Origin: VRUE01 sp963697915
GTDB taxonomy: Bacteria; Actinomycetota; Thermoleophilia; Solirubrobacterales; 70-9
Direction: 5' to 3'
Assembly (NCBI GenBank): GCA_963697915.1
Contig: OY969103.1
Location: 1,178,001-1,242,000, forward strand
DNA: 64,000 bases
This document shows positions 7,738 through 16,001 of this stretch, piece after piece. The notes beneath the pieces are model-generated. The model was not told the origin of the DNA. It worked only from the letters and a program-made list of their open reading frames with translations, and searched no databases. The position numbers and the translations under genes were made by a program. Every line of letters begins with the position of its first letter. Position 1 is the first letter of the stretch.

Positions 7738-8601
7738 CTACGGCGACTGTGGCAACTTCGCCGCGCCGCGCTTCGTGACCGGGGCCGAGGGCGGCGGCAC
7801 GACGGGGCCGATGTCGCCGTCGGGAGCCTCGTCGAGGTCGACGATCACCGGCGCGTGGTCGCTCGGCCCTTTGCCTTTGCGCGCCTTGCGGTCGACCCAG
7901 GCGGCCCGCACCCGGGCGGCGACCGGCGCGCCGGCGAGGACCAGGTCGATCCGCATCCCGAGGTCGCGGTGGAACATCCCGGCGCGGTAGTCCCAGTAGG
8001 TGAAGACCCGCTCCCCCGGCCAGCGGTCGCGGACGACGTCGCGCAGGCCGCCCGCCTGCAGCTCGGCGAGGGCGGCGCGCTCGGGCGCCGTGACGTGCGT
8101 CTGGCCGACGTAGGCCTCCGGGTCGAAGACGTCCTCGTCGGTCGGGGCGATGTTGACGTCACCGCAGACCACCGTCTCCTCGGGCCCTGCAGCGACCACG
8201 TCGCGAAGCGCCGCCAGCCAGGCGAGCTTGTACTCGTAGTGCTCGGAGCCCGGCTCACGGCCGTTCGGCACGTAGACGGAGAGCACCCGGATGCCGTCGC
8301 AGGTGGCGGCCACGGCGCGCGCCTCTGGATGCGGAAACCCCGGCGCCCCCGCGAGGCCGGGAACGACGTCCTCCAAACCGACGCGCGAGAGGATCGCGAC
8401 GCCGTTCCAGCTGGCCTCCCCGTGGACGGCGATTTCGTAGCCCCGGTCGGCGAGCTCGTCCCCAAGCAGATCGCGGAACGCGTCATCGGTCAGCTTCGTC
8501 TCCTGCAGGCAGACCACGTCCGGACGCCGCTCGTCCAACCAAGGCAGCAGGCGCGGCAGGCGCTGCTTGACCGAGTTCACGTTCCAGGTGGCGATGCGCA
8601 C
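7738..8601 (-). CDS. xthA: Exodeoxyribonuclease III (AP endonuclease)
   Basis: The product (287 residues from GTG 8601) has the exonuclease/endonuclease/phosphatase motifs in order: ATWNVNSV, PDVVCLQETKL (Mg-binding Glu), YVPNG, CGDVNIAPTD, DYRAGMFHRDLGMRIDLVL and the catalytic SDHAPVIVDL. It cleaves at abasic sites and trims 3' ends in base-excision repair. The frame extends to 8652, but that would overlap the upstream gene by 41 bases and add only Arg/Ser-rich residues before the first conserved strand, so GTG 8601 is preferred. The C-terminal 30 residues are a non-conserved Pro-rich tail. Confidence 0.9.
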   Translation of the reverse strand: MRIATWNVNSVKQRLPRLLPWLDERRPDVVCLQETKLTDDAFRDLLGDELADRGYEIAVHGEASWNGVAILSRVGLEDVVPGLAGAPGFPHPEARAVAATCDGIRVLSVYVPNGREPGSEHYEYKLAWLAALRDVVAAGPEETVVCGDVNIAPTDEDVFDPEAYVGQTHVTAPERAALAELQAGGLRDVVRDRWPGERVFTYWDYRAGMFHRDLGMRIDLVLAGAPVAARVRAAWVDRKARKGKGPSDHAPVIVDLDEAPDGDIGPVVPPPSAPVTKRGAAKLPQSP

Positions 8602-8611
8602 CCGGCGGAAG

Positions 8612-9964
8612 CTACGGGACCGGCGCCGCCTCGCTCGTGTGGACGGGGGCATATTTCTCCCCGTCCGTGGTGAACTCGGGGTTGCCGTAGGTCGCCAGGC
8701 GGCCCTTCAAGACGCTGATCGTGAAGGCGTCGACGGCGCCGCGCAGGGGCCCGGCACGGCGGTCCGCCTCCTGGACCAGCAGGAACCGTCCGATCACGAG
8801 CGGCGCCGCGGCGGCGAGGCGCGCGACGTCCCCCGGGCCGAGCGAGACGCCCATCGCTGCCGCGGCCTTGCGGTCGCCGTTGACGAAGGCGCGGATGAAG
8901 AAGGCCTTGCTGAAGCTCCTCTCGACGGCGTCGGTGACGCGGTCGATGGGGGTCTCGCCGGTGGGCAGGTACGCGTCCATGGTCGCGCGGACGAGCTCGC
9001 CGCAGGTCGCGTCGTCGAATCCGTCACGGAGCAGTGCCGCGCGGGTGTGCATGACGTGCAGGGTGTCTTCGACCGTGGCGGGCAGCAGCTCCTCGGGCAG
9101 CCCGAGCAGGAAGCAGCGGTAGCGCCCGAACTCGACCAGCGCCCGCTCCGAGGCAGTGAACTCGGAGCGGCCCTCGCGGACCGCTTTCGCCGCGAGCAGG
9201 TAGATGTTGATCAGGCCCGCGGGCATCTGGTCGACCTGCGGGATCGGGATGCCGAAGACGTCGAGGTCCCAGCGGTCGGAGCGCTTGAGCGCGTTGTAGC
9301 GGACCATCGAGTGCATTAGGCGGACCATCGCGGCCGCCTCGAAGCCGGACCCGTAGCGCTCCAGCGCGCCGGGCAGCGTGGTGACGGCGAAGAAGCTCGC
9401 GGTCTCGTTGACGCGGCGTGCCGCTTTGCGGCCGCCGAGCGCGCCGGTCAGCGCCATCGGCAGCGCGGCGTAGGTGTTCATGAACGTGGCGACGAACACG
9501 CCGCGCGTCAGGAACGGCGCCAGGAAGGCCGCCGGGATCCGCGCCTGCCGCGCGCCCTCCTCGACCATCTCCATGTCGACCCAGTCCGGCGTCGCCTCCA
9601 TCGAGGCGATGAACTCGTGCAGCTCCGGCGGCGCATCCGGGACGGCCTCGACCCCCTCTCGACAGGCGAGCACGAGCATCTCGATCAGCTCCTTGAACGG
9701 CCGCTCCGCCATCAGCGCGGCGTAGGGGTCGGCGACGACGTCGCCCAGCATCGTCCCCGTGCTGATCAGCTCGACCGTGCGCCCGTCCTCGAGCAGCGGG
9801 GCGCGGGGGGCGACCCACTCGGGCAGCGAGGACTTGTCCCCCGGCGCGGTCGCGAGCCGGTAGGGCTGGGCGTCGAAGTCGACCTCACCGTAGAGCCGCG
9901 GCTGCAGGCTCTTCTGGCTGCGGACGCGCTCGGCGAGAGCGGGGTAGTGGAGGGTGTCGGGCAT
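8612..9964 (-). CDS. MpaB/latex-clearing-protein-like oxygenase (DUF2236)
   Basis: The 450-residue protein resembles heme b oxygenases of the MpaB/Lcp type: ISTGTMLGDVVADPYAALMA near the front, TRGVFVATFMNTYAALPMAL, and the signature RLMHSMVRYNAL followed by WDLDVFGIPIPQVDQMPAGL. Helical core, no signal peptide, cytoplasmic. Members cleave or oxidise polyisoprenoid or other hydrophobic substrates; here the substrate is unknown. It heads the operon with xthA and yjbR and is divergent from a TetR gene, with two palindromes between them, so it is likely under TetR repression and induced by its substrate or a related lipid. Confidence 0.8.
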   Translation of the reverse strand: MPDTLHYPALAERVRSQKSLQPRLYGEVDFDAQPYRLATAPGDKSSLPEWVAPRAPLLEDGRTVELISTGTMLGDVVADPYAALMAERPFKELIEMLVLACREGVEAVPDAPPELHEFIASMEATPDWVDMEMVEEGARQARIPAAFLAPFLTRGVFVATFMNTYAALPMALTGALGGRKAARRVNETASFFAVTTLPGALERYGSGFEAAAMVRLMHSMVRYNALKRSDRWDLDVFGIPIPQVDQMPAGLINIYLLAAKAVREGRSEFTASERALVEFGRYRCFLLGLPEELLPATVEDTLHVMHTRAALLRDGFDDATCGELVRATMDAYLPTGETPIDRVTDAVERSFSKAFFIRAFVNGDRKAAAAMGVSLGPGDVARLAAAAPLVIGRFLLVQEADRRAGPLRGAVDAFTISVLKGRLATYGNPEFTTDGEKYAPVHTSEAAPVP

Positions 9965-9989
9965 CGGGGTCTCCAGGTCGGTCGGGGCG

Positions 9990-10031
9990 TAACTTGCACG
10001 TTGTAAGTTACTAACTTACGCGTTATAAGTT
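9990..10031. promoter_or_regulatory. Twin TetR operator between mpaB-like gene and tetR
   Basis: Two adjacent inverted repeats share the half-sites TAACTT and AAGTTA/TAAGTT: the first spans 9990-10010 with a 9-base centre, the second 10012-10031 with an 8-base centre. They fill the short divergent gap, AT-rich against the surroundings, and end 9 bases before the tetR start. This arrangement is typical of a TetR dimer-pair site that blocks both promoters. Confidence 0.65.
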
Positions 10032-10040
10032 CTGGAGCCC

Positions 10041-10652
10041 ATGACCGAGCAGAGCCGACGACACCGCATGACGGCCGAGAGCCGGCGTGAGCAGATCCTC
10101 GACGTGACCCACGCGATCGTCGACACGGAGGGCTTCCATGCCGCGACGCTCGGGCGGATCTCCGCCGAGGCCGGCATCACCCGGACGGTCCTCTACCAGC
10201 AGTTCGGCGATCTGCCCGGCCTCTTCGTCGCGCTTGTCGATCGCGAGGCCGAGCGCGCGGGCGCTCAGTTCGCCTCCGCTGTCGCCGTATCCGGCGAACC
10301 CGACGAGGATGACGGCACCTTCAGCGACGCCTTCGCCGGCTTCCTGCACGCCGTCGACGCGCACCCCGCCACCTGGCGGCTGTTCCTCTTCCCGCCGGAG
10401 GGCGCGCCGCCTGAGCTGCACGAACGGCTCGCGCACGCGGAGGCGGTGGTGCGCCGGTACATCGCGGACGTCCTGCTCGAAATCAACCCGCAGATCGCGG
10501 ACGTCGAGTACACGGCGTCCATCCTCCACGTCTCCGGCCGCGAGCTGCTGCGCCTGCGCCTCACCGAGCCCGAAGCCGCCAGCCACGACCGCTTGCTGGC
10601 CCACGTCAAGCGACTGACGCCCGCGCTGCTGCGCCAAGCGCCGCGTGGGTAG
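10041..10652 (+). CDS. TetR-family repressor
   Basis: The 203-residue product has the N-terminal TetR helix-turn-helix (RREQILDVTHAIVDTEGF, then ISAEAGITRTVLYQQFGDLP) and a variable helical ligand domain. It is divergent from the mpaB-like oxygenase and the two palindromes between them are its likely operators. ATG 10041 follows a GGAG. The gene ends 2 bases from the convergent SRPBCC gene. Ligand unknown; it is probably related to the oxygenase substrate. Confidence 0.85.
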   Translation: MTEQSRRHRMTAESRREQILDVTHAIVDTEGFHAATLGRISAEAGITRTVLYQQFGDLPGLFVALVDREAERAGAQFASAVAVSGEPDEDDGTFSDAFAGFLHAVDAHPATWRLFLFPPEGAPPELHERLAHAEAVVRRYIADVLLEINPQIADVEYTASILHVSGRELLRLRLTEPEAASHDRLLAHVKRLTPALLRQAPRG

Positions 10653-10654
10653 CG

Positions 10655-11158
10655 TCAGCTGGGCGACGACCTCGCGCCGGCGAGGAGCGCGTCGATCTGG
10701 CCGAGGGCTTCGACCATGCCCTGCTCCATCCCCATCTCGAGCACCCGCTCCATCCCCTCGCGGCTGCCGAACTTGGACTCGATCGACATCGTCGTGGCGC
10801 CGTCGGCGTCGACGATCGTCACCGTCGCGATCGTCGTCGGCATCTCCTCGCTCGGATTGCCCTCGTCGTCGGCAAAGCCGTCTTCGAAGCGCAGCCGCTT
10901 GGGCGGCTCGGCCTCCTCGATGCGCCACCAGCCGTGGTACTTCTGCCCCTCCGGGCTGGTCATGAAGTAAGCGGCGCGACCCCCGGGTGAGAGGTCGTGG
11001 TCGACGAAGGTCGCCGGGTAGGACGGCGGCCCCCACCAGCGCTCCAGCTGCCGCGGGTCCGACCACATCTCCCAGATGCGATCGGCGCCGGCGTCGAACT
11101 CGGCGGTGATCGTCATCGTCAGGGCGTCGGGGTCCTTGCTCACGTCGGTGACGGGCAT
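10655..11158 (-). CDS. SRPBCC/AHSA1-type ligand-binding protein
   Basis: The 167-residue product has the START-like fold seen in AHSA1 proteins: TMTITAEFDAGADRIWEMWS, LERWWGPPSYPATFVDHDL, KYHGWWRIEEAEPP. Such proteins bind hydrophobic ligands, and pairs with ArsR regulators are very common, but their function is unknown. ATG 11158 overlaps the arsR stop codon (ATGA), so the two genes are translationally coupled. A longer frame upstream lies inside arsR and has no similarity. Confidence 0.85.
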   Translation of the reverse strand: MPVTDVSKDPDALTMTITAEFDAGADRIWEMWSDPRQLERWWGPPSYPATFVDHDLSPGGRAAYFMTSPEGQKYHGWWRIEEAEPPKRLRFEDGFADDEGNPSEEMPTTIATVTIVDADGATTMSIESKFGSREGMERVLEMGMEQGMVEALGQIDALLAGARSSPS

Positions 11159-11514
11159 CAGCTGTCTCCTTTGTCTGTGTCGAGGATGCGGTCGATTCGC
11201 TCGATCCGGCCCCGCCACTCGGACTCGAGCCGGTCGAGCGCGGCGCGGGCGCGTTCGAGCGCGTCGCTCTCGGCGCGCACGATCGACTCGCGCCCGACCC
11301 GGTGCTTGCTCACCAGCTCGGCCCGCTCCAGCACGGCGACGTGCTTCTGCACCGCCGCCAGGCTGATCGGGTACTCGCGGGCCAGGGCCGAGACCGAGAG
11401 CCGGCCCTCGTGGGCACGGCGGAAGATGTCGCGGCGGGTCGGGTCGGCCAGCGCCCCGAACAGCAGGTCGGCGGCCTTCTCGTCGTCGCGGATCGGCTTC
11501 TCATCTACAACCAT
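11158..11514 (-). CDS. ArsR-family repressor
   Basis: The 118-residue product is an ArsR winged helix: LLFGALADPTRRDIFRRAHE, then RLSVSALAREYPISLAAVQK and HVAVLERAELVSKHRVGRE. It lacks the metal-binding CxC motif, as in the ArsR proteins paired with SRPBCC genes. ATG 11514 is chosen because it fits the family start; the frame continues upstream but only by nine residues. The start codon lies in the centre of a perfect palindrome, which suggests that the protein represses its own operon. Confidence 0.85.
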   Translation of the reverse strand: MVVDEKPIRDDEKAADLLFGALADPTRRDIFRRAHEGRLSVSALAREYPISLAAVQKHVAVLERAELVSKHRVGRESIVRAESDALERARAALDRLESEWRGRIERIDRILDTDKGDS

Positions 11515-11522
11515 TTGGTTGT
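11507..11522. promoter_or_regulatory. Palindrome over the arsR start codon
   Basis: ACAACCA-TT-TGGTTGT is a perfect 7+2+7 inverted repeat (11507-11522) covering the ATG at 11514-11512. It is a probable ArsR site. The right side continues as GTAAGTTA, so GTTGTAAGTTA is shared with the TetR operator at 10000-10010; whether this means cross-binding is unknown. Confidence 0.55.
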
Positions 11523-11525
11523 AAG

Positions 11526-12168
11526 TTAGCACGGCGCACACCTCGGGAGATCGCCGGTTCGAGTGTCGAAGCCGTCGCTCATCTTCGCCGGGTCATAGAA
11601 GTTGTCACCGGTGAGGCCGGCGATCGCCGGAAGGACCGCCACTGCGAGCAGAAGCGACGCCGCGCCCGCCGCGATCGGCGAGTAGCCCATCGTGATCTGC
11701 AGGAAGGAGACGAAGAGGAAGAAGAAGCCGCCGAGAGCCGCGTAGACGACGAAGGTGACCAGGTTTGCGCCCGAGAACTGGCGCGAGGAGAACATCCGCA
11801 AGGGCATCATCGGGTTCGGGCTGCGGCTCTCCGCGAACAGGAATGCGATGAGGGCGAGAACGCCGCCCACCCCAGCAAGCAGGACCGGGGGCGACACCGC
11901 CGAAGTCGAGGCGGCCGCTGGCAGAGGGGTCGCGGACCTCGGGCACGTGCCGGCTTGCCATCGCAATGACGAAGACGCCCAGCGGCACGTTGATCAGAAA
12001 GATCGCCCGCCACGACACGCCTGGACCAGGGGCAGCGCGATGTTGACCACAGTGCCGTCGAGGAACGCCATCCCCGAGCCGAGCACCGTAACGGCCAATA
12101 TCCAGCGCCCCACCCCGCTGCGGAAGCTCACCCCTCCGAGCGGACCGGCGGCGAACCGTCCACGGTGC
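11526..12168 (-). pseudogene. Decayed DHA2-type (EmrB/QacA) MFS transporter
   Basis: Pieces of one 14-TM transporter appear in order but in different frames. First comes TM1 (RWILAVTVLGSGMAFLDGTV, then NIALPLVQ, up to ~12020). A deletion of about four TM segments leads to SWRAIFLINVPLGVFVIAMA and SRHVPEVRD. A frameshift near 11890 follows, then ALIAFLFAESRSPNPMMPLR and GANLVTFVVYAALGGFFFLF. The end again lacks several helices, jumping to GLTGDNFYDPAKMSDGF and a stray tail. At least two deletions and one frameshift make it non-functional. No start codon of its own is evident. Confidence 0.75.
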
Positions 12169-12169
12169 C

Positions 12170-13012
12170 CTAGGTGAATCGCTTGACGAAGTCCAGCGCG
12201 GTGTCGCAGACCTCGCGCCAGCCGCTGTCGATCGTCAGCGAGTGGCCGCGGTTGGGGATTTTCACGATCTCGGTCACGCCCTCGTTGCGCTTCTGCTTCT
12301 TGTAGGAGGCGTTGGCAATCGCCCACGGGACCGTGTGGTCCTTTTCGCCGTCGATGATCAGAAGCGGCCCACGGTCGGGGTTTCGGGTGTCCACCCTCGC
12401 CTCGGTGAAGGGGTTGAGGTTCGCGTTCGCCATCTGCATCAGCGCTACTCCTGGAGCCGCCACGTGGTAGGTCTCATAGAGCTGTTTCGCCTCCTCCTCG
12501 GAGAGCGCATTGGCCCACCCGTACTTGAACTGGTCCAGGGTCAGGGTCACCGCCCGGCCCCTGTTGAAGGGATTGGCGAGCACCGGTTTCGCCGAGCGCA
12601 GCGCCGAGATCGGCAGCGGCAGCACCCCGCGGAACGGGCCTGGGTCTATCGCCACCGTGGCCGCGGAGAGGCCGCGGCCGGCGATGATCTGCGCCAGCAG
12701 CCCACCGGTCGAGTGGCCCATCACCGCCGGCTTTCCTCTCAGCTGCCCGATCACCTCGGCGGTGTGGTCGGCGACCTGCCCGAGCGTCTTCTTGGCCAAG
12801 ACGTCCGGTTTTGCCCGGGCCTCCTCGACCGTCGGCGGGTCGTCGGGCCAAGTGGGCGCGACGGGGGCATAGCCCGCCTCCTCGAAGACTGCCGCCCAGC
12901 GGTTCCAGCTGCTCGGCAAAAGCCAGAGCCCGTGGATGAAGACAACCGGCGTCCTTCCCGTGGCGTTGGCCTTCTCGATCTGCTCGGCCTCGTAATCGGT
13001 GATCGTCGCCAT
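12170..13012 (-). CDS. Alpha/beta hydrolase
   Basis: The 280-residue product has the alpha/beta-hydrolase core: VVFIHGLWLLPSSW (oxyanion region), nucleophile elbow MGHSTGG with S101, an acid in LLIIDGEKDHTVPW, and the base in IPNRGHSLT. It is close in layout to esterase/haloperoxidase-like lipases of actinobacteria. No signal peptide. The cap between S101 and the acid is about 90 residues. It is an intact gene lying between decayed ones; substrate unknown. Confidence 0.85.
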   Translation of the reverse strand: MATITDYEAEQIEKANATGRTPVVFIHGLWLLPSSWNRWAAVFEEAGYAPVAPTWPDDPPTVEEARAKPDVLAKKTLGQVADHTAEVIGQLRGKPAVMGHSTGGLLAQIIAGRGLSAATVAIDPGPFRGVLPLPISALRSAKPVLANPFNRGRAVTLTLDQFKYGWANALSEEEAKQLYETYHVAAPGVALMQMANANLNPFTEARVDTRNPDRGPLLIIDGEKDHTVPWAIANASYKKQKRNEGVTEIVKIPNRGHSLTIDSGWREVCDTALDFVKRFT

Positions 13013-13120
13013 CTATGTCCTCCGATCCGCCCCGTGCACTCCGCGGGTTCTGAGTTGTCGAGGTCGATCTTCGCACCCCCTGCAAGGACAGTCGACGGGT
13101 GCGATTGTCCACTACGCTTC

Positions 13121-13360
13121 GTGGATGAGTCCTCCCGCGACTCTGCTCGGTCGCTGGACACGCTGTCGGATTGGCGTCTTGCGCGTCCGGCCGACGTGCC
13201 AGGACAGTCGATCGATCAAGCCGATTACGTGTTGATCGCGGAGATCCAGGGAGTGGAGCGCTGGGAGCAACAGGCAAGCGAACACGTCCAACGCTTGGAG
13301 GATGACTTGGCGCATCTCGTCTCGAGGCGGGGGTTGCTCGTCCTACTTCCCGTCCTTTGA
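13121..13360 (+). CDS. Small hypothetical protein
   Basis: A 79-residue frame from GTG 13121 reads RLARPADVPGQSIDQADYVL, then IQGVERWEQQASEHVQRLED and ends RRGLLVLLPVL. Its acidic, helical composition resembles real protein more than an antisense artefact, and it is divergent from the hydrolase. I recognise no family and see no convincing ribosome site. It could also be the 3' end of a lost gene, as the neighbourhood is full of gene fragments. Confidence 0.35.
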   Translation: MDESSRDSARSLDTLSDWRLARPADVPGQSIDQADYVLIAEIQGVERWEQQASEHVQRLEDDLAHLVSRRGLLVLLPVL

Positions 13361-13439
13361 ATCCGCGCTCGGTGAAGGGCGATCAAACCCGGCCTTGGTC
13401 TAAAACCGCGATCGCGGGCAACGGGTCGACGGTGCCCCG

Positions 13440-13676
13440 CTAGACCCGCTGCAGGTGAGTGTCCTTGAAGCCGCTCGGGTACTTGAGGCCAAGACCGAGC
13501 GCACGATCGATGCCGATGTGCGCGAGCCAGGCGAGGGCAACCTGAACCGCTACTCCGCCATCGGCCAGCACGCCGATTGCGCCCAGAACGAGCGGAAAGG
13601 CAGTGGTGTGGGCGAGGTTGTAGGTGAGCGTGCCCACCCGCGGCCCGGCGAGAAAACCGAGCAACGAGAGGTCCGA
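13440..13676 (-). pseudogene. DUF4260 protein, 5'-truncated
   Basis: The frame ends with a clear DUF4260 C-terminal part: LSLLGFLAGPRVGTLTYNLA, then LGAIGVLADGGVAVQVALAW and HIGIDRALGLGLKYPSGFKD. Intact members carry some 45 more residues with the first two membrane segments. Here the sequence upstream of SDLSLLGF turns into a Cys-rich stretch and a stop, so the 5' part is gone. It ends 74 bases from a fragment of an LtrA gene on the other strand. Confidence 0.65.
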
Positions 13677-13744
13677 GACGCAACAGCACGCGGGGCATAC
13701 GGTCTATCTCGATCACGACTGAAAGAGACTCTCACAGCAGCGGG

Positions 13745-13902
13745 CGCCCGGCCAAGAGCGCACCGTCACTCCGGTCGAGCTGTTCTTCGACTTTGTCTAC
13801 GTCTTCGCGATCGGACAGCTCTCCCATCACCTGGTTGAGCGGCTCGCGAGCGCGATCGTATGGCGAGCGAACCGGCGTGACCACACGGGGCCCCGCGAGT
13901 GA
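13745..13902 (+). pseudogene. LtrA (low temperature requirement A) N-terminal fragment
   Basis: A plus-strand frame without a start codon reads RTVTPVELFFDFVYVFAIGQ followed by LSHHLVERL, the conserved first helix of LtrA-family membrane proteins (usually 350-400 residues). It then runs into unrelated sequence and stops at 13900-13902. Only ~25 residues of the family remain. Together with the DUF4260 and MFS relics it marks 11.5-15.1 kb as a site of repeated deletion. Confidence 0.6.
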
Positions 13903-13914
13903 TCTCGCAGAGCG

Positions 13915-14775
13915 TCACCTGGAATTCGTGGCGGCGGCGAGGGTCCTCGCGAGCGGCGTCAGCGGCGGCGGCGACCAGACGTGCCCTTCATCGGCGGGCC
14001 AGCAATATGTAGGGGTCCCGTCCCTGACCAGGCCCGCCAGCCCGGGCTGTTCGAGCTCCGTCGCCGACCACTCGTAGAGGCGCTGCAGGCGCGGGTGTAT
14101 CACCGCGTAGTCGAGTATCCGGCCAAAGCCGTTCTCGTCGCGCACGTAGTTCTCGACCTCGCCGTCGATCGGGTAGCGGCGCGGCAGCACCCTCCCCAGC
14201 GAGAGGAAGATGCCGGCCATGCCAAGGCGGGGATCGCCCAACCCCCGTCCCAGGAGTGCCAGCCGGCCGAGCGCAAGCCGGGGAGCGGCAACCAGGGCGT
14301 GCGCGTAGAGGACCCGCAGCAGGACGACGTTCATGAAGAACCGCTCGACTCGGGTCTCGGCCTCGGCGAGGTCGCGGTGGTCGAGGTAGGCGGCGGCGAC
14401 GCTGCCGTTGTGGGCTCGGTACCAGTTGCGCGCGGTCGGATTAGAGACGAAGGCGTCCCAGGCCTCGATCGTCGGCGAGGACGGCGCCCCACCGTGCCCG
14501 CCGGCGCGAGCGACCACCTCGCAGCCGTCGCGCAGCAGCCGCTCGTTCAAAGCCCGCCACCAGGGGCTGCCGGGGCGCTCGGCATCGAGCGGGTTCAGAA
14601 CCCCCCGCGCGGCCTCCCACCGCATGAACGAGAGCGCCGCCCGCCTGAACGGCAGGTGGCGAGGTGCCTGGCCCGTCGGCCCTCCGTACGTGATCCGGAC
14701 GAGAGCGAGGCGCGCAGACGGGTCGTCGCGGACCGCGACGACCTGCTCCATGGCGAGCTCAGCGGCGTCTGTCAA
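13915..14775 (-). CDS. Hypothetical protein, 286 residues
   Basis: An intact soluble protein with no signal peptide. Notable stretches are ALSFMRWEAARGVLNPLDAE, GSPWWRALNERLLRDGCEVV and NPTARNWYRAHNGSVAAAYL, plus a C-terminal IDGEVENYVRDENGFGRIL. The Trp/Arg-rich helices and the ordered hydrophobic pattern show real coding. I do not recognise the family with certainty; it resembles actinobacterial hypothetical proteins of similar length. It stands alone, divergent from the MerR relic, so context says little about its function. Confidence 0.7.
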   Translation of the reverse strand: MTDAAELAMEQVVAVRDDPSARLALVRITYGGPTGQAPRHLPFRRAALSFMRWEAARGVLNPLDAERPGSPWWRALNERLLRDGCEVVARAGGHGGAPSSPTIEAWDAFVSNPTARNWYRAHNGSVAAAYLDHRDLAEAETRVERFFMNVVLLRVLYAHALVAAPRLALGRLALLGRGLGDPRLGMAGIFLSLGRVLPRRYPIDGEVENYVRDENGFGRILDYAVIHPRLQRLYEWSATELEQPGLAGLVRDGTPTYCWPADEGHVWSPPPLTPLARTLAAATNSR

Positions 14776-14873
14776 GGAAGCCGGCCGGGCGCGGGGTTGG
14801 AGTTGACGTGGCGTAATGCTTCAAGCCCTCATCTTCCCGTGGCTCCGGCCATCGACGGATCGGAAGGGTAAGG

Positions 14874-15104
14874 ATGAGCTGGTCGATCAACGAGGTCTAC
14901 GGCCGACGCGAGCTGATCAGGCTGCAGCAGATCCTGGTGCTGCGGGACCTCGGGCTGCCCCTGAAGCGAGTAGCGGCGATTCTGGACTCGACCGACGGTG
15001 GATCTTGGGCCGACGCTCTGCGCTCTCACCGCTCATGGCTGCATCAGGCCTCGAGTAGGTGGGCTTGGGCCCCGGCCAGCTGGTCGCAACGAGGGGATGC
15101 GTAG
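14874..15104 (+). pseudogene. MerR-family regulator with deleted DNA-binding helix
   Basis: The frame starts MSWSINEV, as MerR proteins do, then jumps directly to YGRRELIRLQQILVLRDLGL and LKRVAAILDSTDGG. Missing between them are about 30 residues holding the recognition helix and wing (normally the RTLRYYDEIGLL region). The effector domain is also lost: after ADALRSHRSWL the frame turns to unrelated residues and stops at 76 residues. The in-frame internal deletion removes DNA binding, so this is a relic, not a small regulator. Confidence 0.65.
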
Positions 15105-15138
15105 GGGCGCGCGAAGAGCCCCCGGCGACGTCCGCTCG

Positions 15139-15360
15139 CTAGTTGTAGTTCCTCAAATGTTGCCGTGGCGTCGGCCTGCAGCTCTCCCTTTTCTGTCCCC
15201 ATGGCCGGCGGGCGAGCGCTTCTGTGACCAAGACCAAGCCGCCGAGCGCCAAGGCGATGGCGGTGCCGGCACCAAGCGCCGCGATGGCACGCTCGATCGC
15301 GTTCATGAGGGCCTCTTCGACGGCCCCCTGCATGCCTGACATTCCGAGTGCGTTCAACAT
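15139..15360 (-). CDS. Small single-span membrane protein, hypothetical
   Basis: From ATG 15360 the frame gives 73 residues: an amphipathic start (MLNALGMSGMQGAVEEALMN), a single hydrophobic span (GAGTAIALALGGLVLVTEAL) and a basic tail (RRPWGQKRESCRPTPRQ). The topology is coherent but no family is recognised and the ribosome site is weak. It lies divergent to the gene set of the two-component system. Confidence 0.4.
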   Translation of the reverse strand: MLNALGMSGMQGAVEEALMNAIERAIAALGAGTAIALALGGLVLVTEALARRPWGQKRESCRPTPRQHLRNYN

Positions 15361-15503
15361 GGGACCAATGTCCCAACGACTCGGAAGCCAAGCCATGGGG
15401 CAAACGGCCCAACCCGACGGTTGAGCATTTCGCCCCATTGCCGGGGGCAGCACCGAGCGCCAACCTCCCTCAGAGAATCGCGAAAAGAGAGGGGTTGGTA
15501 TTC

Positions 15504-15992
15504 GTGCACCCGGCGCTGCTTGAAGAGAGGTCGAATCGGCAAGGCCGCGAGAGGATGCGGGCAGGTCCCTGGCTGCGCGCTCGGGTCTTCCTGAGTCGCC
15601 TCAAGCTCGATCGCGCGCTTGCGAGGGGAACCGACCCCTCCGCGAGCCGGGAGCTGGCCCTGCGGGCCGTGCAGCTCCAGGGGCCGTGGGTGCGGGAGCG
15701 GATCGCGAAGAGGATCGATCGACTGATCGAGATCGCCTCCGGCGATCCCCGCCGGCATGTCGGCCCCTCGATGCTCCCGTTTCGCCACCAGCGGGTGAGA
15801 CCGAACCAAGTGCTCTTCGAAGAGCTCGTCGACGCGCTTCGGGCCCCCGGCCCCCACGCGGTCCAGGGCTTGGCGATGGCCTCGACCCTGCTGGAAGACG
15901 GCCGCGGGCCGCTCTATGCGAGCGACCCCGCGGAGAACCTGGGCAAGGTTCTGGATGCGACCATCTCAGAGCTCGAAGCCGAGGATGTATGA
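15504..15992 (+). CDS. Hypothetical protein upstream of a two-component system
   Basis: The 162-residue protein is helical and rich in Arg and Leu (ARVFLSRLKLDRALARGTDP, QGPWVRERIAKRIDRLIEIA, GPHAVQGLAMASTLLEDGRG). GTG 15504 is chosen for an AGAGAGGGG site 9 bases upstream; an ATG at 15555 has its GAGAGG too close. It ends 9 bases before the histidine kinase gene, so it is likely co-transcribed and might be an accessory or output protein. No family recognised. Confidence 0.6.
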   Translation: MHPALLEERSNRQGRERMRAGPWLRARVFLSRLKLDRALARGTDPSASRELALRAVQLQGPWVRERIAKRIDRLIEIASGDPRRHVGPSMLPFRHQRVRPNQVLFEELVDALRAPGPHAVQGLAMASTLLEDGRGPLYASDPAENLGKVLDATISELEAEDV

Positions 15993-16001
15993 AAGGAGCA
16001 G

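Noticed and set aside
11540..11570. tRNA T-arm-like sequence (GCCGGTTCGAGT)
   Set aside because: The matching stem half is absent (GTCGAAG follows) and neither anticodon arm nor acceptor strand is present; taken as chance within the MFS relic.
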